Assembly: GCA_035946955.1 (NCBI GenBank)
Contig: DASYYE010000556.1
Span: 1-10,508, forward strand
Source: DASYYE01 sp035946955
GTDB lineage: Bacteria > Actinomycetota > Actinomycetes > Streptosporangiales > Streptosporangiaceae
Reading direction: 5' to 3'
Length of the DNA: 10,508 nt
Shown piece after piece: positions 7,215 through 10,508 of the stretch. Within the stretch, counting starts at the first letter, position 1. Each line of letters begins with the position of its first letter. The notes beneath the pieces were generated by a model. It was not told where the DNA came from and made no database searches. It saw nothing but the letters and a program-made list of their open reading frames with translations. The position numbers and the translations under genes were made by a program.

Positions 7215-7657
7215 TGCGCCCACCTCGCTGTGCAGTCGTTGCATTCACCGGTCGAGCGCGGGATGTAGTAGGGCTTCTCGGCCTCGCAGGTGGGGCAGAT
7301 ACGGCGGGCCCGCAGGGCCTTCGCGATGGCGGTGAGCTGGGCGGGAGTGGCTTGCCGCTTGGGCTTGGCGAGGTCCAGGCGGTAGAGGTAGGCCACACGG
7401 CGGTGTGTGCGGTGACGCCACAGGATCTGCGCGGCGATGTCCTGGCCGCCGGGGCGCAGTCCCTTGGCGCGGAGCTGGCGGATGGTTGCCAGTCCGTCGG
7501 GTGCGAAGTGGTAGGGGTAGGTGGGCAGCCCGTGGCGGGTGCCGTGGGGGTCATAGAACTGGATGAACCAGCCGCGCCGGATCAAGGTCTCCAGGGCGTT
7601 GACCTTGCGGAGCAGGGCGTCGTTACGGCCGGGCAGGGCCGTGTTGGTAGGGTGCAC
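7211..7657 (-). CDS. RRQRL-type zinc-binding protein of AICEs
   Basis: Protein of 148 aa resembling the family named RRQRL motif-containing zinc-binding protein, found in actinobacterial integrative elements. Matching segments are YDPHGTRHGLPTYPYHFAPDGLATIRQLRAKGLRPGGQ (about 40-77), AYLYRLDLAKP, and a C-terminal zinc-knuckle pattern with CPTC and CNDC (C121, C124, C138, C141) around PYYIPRSTGE. The biochemical role is unknown. The start is GTG 7657, preceded by GAGAGGA about 11 bases upstream, after a 169-base leader with a GC-rich hairpin. The stop codon overlaps the next ATG (ATGA). It begins the second transcription unit of the element. The family assignment is from memory of motif layout, not from a search. 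Confidence 0.8.
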   Translation of the reverse strand: MHPTNTALPGRNDALLRKVNALETLIRRGWFIQFYDPHGTRHGLPTYPYHFAPDGLATIRQLRAKGLRPGGQDIAAQILWRHRTHRRVAYLYRLDLAKPKRQATPAQLTAIAKALRARRICPTCEAEKPYYIPRSTGECNDCTARWAQ

Positions 7658-7826
7658 GGGTATCCGCGTCCTCTCATGCAGTGGTTGTGGAGAGGCAGGG
7701 GCCGGACGTTGCTGGCAGGCAGACCGGCCCCATGCCGTTCCAGGGGGGTAAATCAGCGCGCGGCTGTATGCCGGTGGTGCGCGCTGGAATGGAAGCCTCG
7801 AATGCGTCAGGGTTGACGCTTAAATG
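7658..7826. promoter_or_regulatory. Leader region of the RRQRL-HTH-DUF2637 unit
   Basis: A 169-base gap in an otherwise tightly packed block. It holds the downstream part of the 16-bp motif (7814-7829) and a GCGTCA/TGACGC inverted repeat that overlaps it (7804-7809, 7814-7819). It also holds a hairpin with perfect 8-bp arms GGGGCCGG/CCGGCCCC (7698-7705, 7724-7731) and an 18-base loop, about 40 bases before the GTG start. No clear -10 box or U-tract is visible. The layout suits a controlled promoter with a structured 5' leader. Confidence 0.55.
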
Positions 7827-7829
7827 TCA
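7814..7829. promoter_or_regulatory. 16-bp motif TGACGCTTAAATGTCA before the RRQRL unit
   Basis: Near-palindrome containing the stop codon of the J-domain/SprT gene (TGA on the - strand, 7827-7829). A third half-site (GTCA at 7806-7809) lies beside it. It differs from the copy at 9446-9461, read on the other strand, by one base in 16. Confidence 0.7.
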
Positions 7830-8777
7830 GGAGGCTTTGGGCTCGAACGAGCCGGTGCAGGCTTCGCACCTGATAGGTGCTGCTGCGAGCGTGGATGCGG
7901 CGACCCGGATAGACCTGCCACAGGGGCAGATGGCCGCGATCAGGTTGGTGTTGCGCCGGGTCGTGCCCGTGGTGGGGGCCTCGGCTTGGCGCCACAGGGT
8001 CATGGCCTCTTGCAAGGCGCGGAGCTGGGCCGCGTAGGCGGCGGCGGTGGGGTCGGGGACGGTGGTGGTGGTCCACCCGAAGCGGGGGTCTTTGGTGACC
8101 TCGATGCCGAGCTCTTGGGCGAGTGCGGCGTAGCGGGCGTTGTGGTAGCGGCCCTGGCGGCTGGTGTCTTGGATGCCGCGTTCGGCGGCCAGGGCGTGGG
8201 CAGCCTCGTGCAGCAGCGTGCCGAGCACGTCGCGTGGGCTGCGGCGCAGTCCTTCGCCGCTGACCATGATTTCGGCGCGTGCTTCGCCGGCGACGTTCCA
8301 CCGGCCGGGGGCGTGGTGGCCCAGCCGGGCCTGCTTGCCGTCGGTGCCGGAGGCGATGATGATGACCACCCGGGGAACCTCCGGGTGACGGCGACGGATC
8401 TCCAGCCAGACATCTTCAAGGACTTTGAGGATCCGGCTGGCCGCCGAGGCGTCGTTGCCGGTCGGTCCGTGGCCGTTGCTGGACCTGGTGCCGGAACTGG
8501 TGTAGTCCCTCCGGGTATTGCCAGCCCCAGTGGAACCGGTCCCGGTGCCGGTGTGGGTGGTGCCGCGCAGCCGGTCATAGCGGCGGCGGCGCTCAGGGTC
8601 GGTAAGGGTGTCGTAGGCTTCGGTGATCTCCCGGAACCGCTCAGCGGCATCGCTGGCGTGGTTGACATCGGGGTGGTATTGCTTAGCGAGTTTGCGGTAG
8701 GCGCGTTTGATGTCGCTGAGGCTGGCGGCCGGGGAAACGCCAAGCAGCGCGTAGTAGTCCTTCTGCCGCGTCTTCAT
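7827..8777 (-). CDS. J-domain fused to a SprT-like zinc metallopeptidase
   Basis: Protein of 316 aa in three parts. Residues 6-70 are a complete DnaJ J-domain (DYYALLGVSPAASLSDIKRAYRKL, then H35-P36-D37 and YDTLTDPERRRRYD), which would stimulate the ATPase of a DnaK partner. Residues 72-112 are a Gly/Ser/Thr-rich linker. Residues 113-265 resemble the SprT-like proteins of actinobacterial mobile elements, with LLHEAAHALA (H190, E191, H194) and a probable third zinc ligand, H212, in GRYHNARY. The C-terminus is a zinc ribbon (C284, C286, C304, C307). The ATG overlaps the preceding gene (ATGA). SprT-like domains alone are common in these elements; the J-domain fusion is unusual to my knowledge. 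The HPD and HExxH residues are present, so both activities could be intact. The substrate is unknown; the neighbouring replication initiator is a candidate. Confidence 0.88.
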   Translation of the reverse strand: MKTRQKDYYALLGVSPAASLSDIKRAYRKLAKQYHPDVNHASDAAERFREITEAYDTLTDPERRRRYDRLRGTTHTGTGTGSTGAGNTRRDYTSSGTRSSNGHGPTGNDASAASRILKVLEDVWLEIRRRHPEVPRVVIIIASGTDGKQARLGHHAPGRWNVAGEARAEIMVSGEGLRRSPRDVLGTLLHEAAHALAAERGIQDTSRQGRYHNARYAALAQELGIEVTKDPRFGWTTTTVPDPTAAAYAAQLRALQEAMTLWRQAEAPTTGTTRRNTNLIAAICPCGRSIRVAASTLAAAPIRCEACTGSFEPKAS

Positions 8778-9046
8778 CGGAGCTGTTTCTTCTGCCCGGC
8801 TGAGGGCTGGCCAGCTTGGCTGTCAGCCGCCCACTGTCTGCGTGACCCCTCGCAGCAGTCACCGTCATGGCTGAGCCGGGCACACCAGTAGGTGAGCCGG
8901 GCTTCGATATAGACACGGGCCATGCGGCTGTGACCACGGTTTGGGTAGGGGTCGCTGACCTCGACCAGGTCGAGCATGTCGAGGGAGCGCAGCGCGTTGA
9001 CGGCCTGGTCGACCTCGCTGGGCAGGCCCATGATGCGGATCTTCAT
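8774..9046 (-). CDS. 90-aa element protein resembling DUF3970
   Basis: Small protein with a compact alpha/beta N-terminal half: MKIRIMGLPSEVDQAVNAL, then DLVEVSDPYPNRGHSRMARVYIEARL. The SDPYPNRGxSRxxRVY signature resembles the DUF3970 family and similar proteins in actinobacterial integrative elements. The C-terminal 40 residues (three Cys at 55, 64 and 65, then a Gln/Ser-rich tail) are variable. No enzymatic motif is seen and the function is unknown. ATG 9046 overlaps the upstream stop codon (ATGA), and its own stop overlaps the J-domain/SprT start (ATGA), so the three are translated as a set. The longer open frame upstream is antisense-like, Arg-rich noise. Confidence 0.75.
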   Translation of the reverse strand: MKIRIMGLPSEVDQAVNALRSLDMLDLVEVSDPYPNRGHSRMARVYIEARLTYWCARLSHDGDCCEGSRRQWAADSQAGQPSAGQKKQLR

Positions 9047-9423
9047 ATGAGCCACACCGCCCCACAGTCGCCGCACTCGAAGGTGTCCTCGAAGGTGTCC
9101 GCGCGGACGTTCTCGACGGCCCCGCAGGCTGGGCAGTGAAGCGACCTCGCGCGGTGCTCGGCAGCGAGGTCCGTCTCGCTGGTCACTGCCTCGGTGTCGG
9201 AGTTGACGAAGTCCGCGACGGTGGGGAACCCGGTGTCGCCGATGCAGCCGGCGCACCGCCAGTAACCCGACTTCGAGGGGTAGGCGTTGTAAGCGGCGAG
9301 CGTGGCATTACAGCCCTGACAGCCGCCAATCATCTCGACACCAGCGCTGTGGAAGTCCTCAGCGGTGTAGGTGTCCTTCTCGCCGATGACGGACTTTGTG
9401 TAGTCCAGGATGGTGATGGGCAT
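9043..9423 (-). CDS. Double zinc-ribbon protein of unknown function
   Basis: Protein of 126 aa with two CxxC...CxxC modules: C35/C38 with C57/C60, and C97/C100 with C117/C120. Each resembles a zinc ribbon of the kind used in nucleic-acid or protein contacts. The N-terminus (MPITILDYTKSVIGEKDTY) and the linker (about 62-92) are acidic. I recognise no named family. The ATG at 9423 was chosen because GGAG lies 8 bases upstream and an earlier in-frame ATG at 9462 would run through the 16-bp motif. The stop codon overlaps the next gene by four bases. It is the first gene after the motif at 9446-9461 and so heads the unit that ends with the J-domain/SprT gene. Confidence 0.78.
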   Translation of the reverse strand: MPITILDYTKSVIGEKDTYTAEDFHSAGVEMIGGCQGCNATLAAYNAYPSKSGYWRCAGCIGDTGFPTVADFVNSDTEAVTSETDLAAEHRARSLHCPACGAVENVRADTFEDTFECGDCGAVWLI

Positions 9424-9445
9424 GGGTTTTCTCCGTTCGGTGGGG

Positions 9446-9461
9446 TGACGTTTAAGCGTCA
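9446..9461. promoter_or_regulatory. 16-bp motif TGACGTTTAAGCGTCA before the zinc-ribbon unit
   Basis: Best palindrome of the set: seven of eight base pairs match around the centre. It contains the stop codon of the upstream gene (TAA on the - strand, 9452-9454) and lies 23 bases before the ATG at 9423. On the - strand it begins with TTGACG, a -35-like hexamer, but no -10 box follows at the right distance. An operator role is more likely than a promoter. Confidence 0.7.
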
Positions 9462-9808
9462 AGGAGAGTGGTTTCGGGCTCTACTGCGCCGTGGTAGGAC
9501 CAGAGGGCGCGGTGGCGTGCCATGCAGGTGTCTGGGATGGCCACGATGCGGTAGGTGATGGGGCCGAATGGCTTGTCGGCGTGGAAGTGGCCGCCGTGGC
9601 GTGTGTCGTCGGTGACGGCGACGCCGAGCAGCCGGGCGGCTTGGCGGACCTGGAAACACCCGCCTTCCTCGGTGCTGTTGACATGGACGGTGATCTGCTC
9701 GCCGTGCAGTGGCACGGGGACAGCCGGGTTGGCGTCCAGGAACTCGGCCAGGCCGCGCAGGCCGAGGATGAACCGCTGCCGGTGGGCTGGGTCTGCTGAA
9801 TAAGACAT
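9452..9808 (-). CDS. 118-aa AICE protein of unknown function
   Basis: Soluble protein with an opening helix, HRQRFILGLRGLAEFLDANPAVPVP, then a strand-rich part (QITVHVNSTEEGG), an RQAARLLGVAV helix, and a closing HGGHFHADKPFGPITYRIVAIP segment. Proteins with the same order (GLRxLAxFLxxNPxVPVP, later FGxxxYRxVAIP) are frequent in actinobacterial AICEs and plasmids, but I know of no established function. ATG 9808 has GGGAGA about 7 bases upstream and lies 21 bases after the FtsK stop codon, so it is probably co-transcribed with the translocase gene. Its stop codon is embedded in the 16-bp motif. Confidence 0.78.
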   Translation of the reverse strand: MSYSADPAHRQRFILGLRGLAEFLDANPAVPVPLHGEQITVHVNSTEEGGCFQVRQAARLLGVAVTDDTRHGGHFHADKPFGPITYRIVAIPDTCMARHRALWSYHGAVEPETTLLDA

Positions 9809-9829
9809 TGCTGGTCTCCCTTGCTGGGG

Positions 9830-10508
9830 TTAGGCGACGTTCGCCGTGATGGGACGGACAGACGCGGAGGTGCTGGTCCGGCGGGTCCAGGCGGCGTAGT
9901 CGGCGAGGGTGGTGATGTCGGAGTCGGAGAGGTAGGCGACTTTGATGCGGCGGGGGACGCCGCCTTCGGCGATGAGGTAGGCCACGCCCTGGCTGGTGGG
10001 CAGGATGTCGGTGGCTTCGAAGCCGGCTTCGGACCAGCCGTCGCCGAGGATGATGTTGGAGCTGCCGGTGCTGGTGCACCGGAACGCTGCGCGGTAGCCG
10101 AACAGGTCGCGCAGGCTCTTGGGGATAATGTCGATCGAGGGCCGCTGGGTGGCGGCGATGACCGGCATAGCGGCGGCCCGGCCGCGGGCGACGAGGTCGC
10201 GCAGTAGCGCTGTGAACTCTTTCTGCTGCTGTTCGGTGCCCAGCGTGGCTGAGTACAGGGCGATCTCGTCGATGACGATGACGATGGTGGTCAGGCCGTC
10301 GCGGGGTTCGATCTTGCGGCGGCGGTGGGCGCGCAGCCAGGTGTAGCGGTTGTCCATGACCCGCTGCAGGCGGCGCAGGGTGACGATGGCGTGGTCCAGG
10401 TCGGGGCCGACGAACTCGTCAGCGATGTCGTCCCACATGCCGAGTTCGACTTGCTTGGCGTCGAACAGGACGTTGCGGTTGTCGGCGGACAGGGCGGCGT
10501 GGGCGGCC
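9830..10508 (-). CDS. FtsK/SpoIIIE-type DNA translocase, C-terminal part (conjugal transfer)
   Basis: The 3' end of a gene that runs past the right edge of the window; 225 residues are visible. The fragment opens with NVLFDAKQVELG and contains a Walker B strand TTIVIVIDEIA (about 73-83), then LLRDLVARGRAAAMPVIAATQRPS, PKSLRDLFGYRAAFRC and SQGVAYLI. These are the Walker B, sensor-like and C-terminal motifs of FtsK-HerA ATPases. The Walker A motif and any N-terminal membrane part lie beyond the edge. In AICEs a single FtsK-like Tra protein (TraSA in pSAM2) moves double-stranded DNA between mycelia. The frame stays open to the last base, and an internal ATG at 10438 is not a credible start. It ends with TAA at 9830-9832. 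Confidence 0.93.
   Translation of the reverse strand, partial: AAHAALSADNRNVLFDAKQVELGMWDDIADEFVGPDLDHAIVTLRRLQRVMDNRYTWLRAHRRRKIEPRDGLTTIVIVIDEIALYSATLGTEQQQKEFTALLRDLVARGRAAAMPVIAATQRPSIDIIPKSLRDLFGYRAAFRCTSTGSSNIILGDGWSEAGFEATDILPTSQGVAYLIAEGGVPRRIKVAYLSDSDITTLADYAAWTRRTSTSASVRPITANVA

Noticed and set aside
7674..7733. 20-codon frame on the - strand before the RRQRL gene
   Set aside because: No ribosome site; its sequence is imposed by the GC hairpin at 7698-7731.
7824..8891. 355-codon open frame on the + strand
   Set aside because: It is Gly/Val/Ala-rich and lies opposite the J-domain/SprT gene, whose motifs are unmistakable; a high-GC shadow frame.

Overview
The window is high-GC DNA with GTG and TTG starts and families typical of Actinobacteria (DUF397, DUF2637, RepSA). 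It most likely comes from a filamentous or related actinomycete; the genus cannot be read from the sequence. It covers one end of an actinomycete integrative and conjugative element (AICE, pSAM2-like) and its left flank.

Left flank (1-2042): a complete IS110-family DEDD transposase gene on the + strand. A perfect 12-bp stem covers its Shine-Dalgarno sequence. About 570 bases of GC-rich, non-coding but structured DNA follow.

Element boundary (2043-2256): a tRNA gene on the + strand with a cloverleaf and anticodon GCG. A second tRNA-like cloverleaf starts two bases before the first one ends and has an abnormal 9-base anticodon loop. The tRNA 3' end points at the integrase gene, as expected for an att site in a tRNA gene.

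Element body (2257-10508, every gene on the - strand, read right to left): a truncated FtsK/SpoIIIE DNA translocase (conjugal transfer), a 118-aa element protein, a double zinc-ribbon protein, a 90-aa DUF3970-like protein, a J-domain/SprT-like metallopeptidase fusion, an RRQRL-type zinc protein, a 106-aa HTH protein, a DUF2637 membrane protein, DUF397, a 20-codon ORF, a zinc-finger/HTH protein, the RepSA rolling-circle initiator, Xis and a tyrosine integrase. Int and Xis would move the element in and out of the tRNA site, RepSA would replicate the excised circle, and the FtsK protein would transfer it as double-stranded DNA. The other end of the element, and any KorSA/Pra/Spd-type genes, lie outside the window.

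Two signals stand out. First, a near-palindromic 16-bp motif, TGAC-N8-GTCA (best form TGACGCTTAAACGTCA), lies before each of the four inferred transcription units after the FtsK gene, with a 15-bp variant at the int stop. Three copies overlap the stop codon of the gene before them. This looks like an element-wide operator set. Second, a J-domain is fused to a SprT-like HExxH protein in an element that replicates with an HUH initiator. That suggests a chaperone-linked protease acting on DNA-bound or DNA-crosslinked protein.
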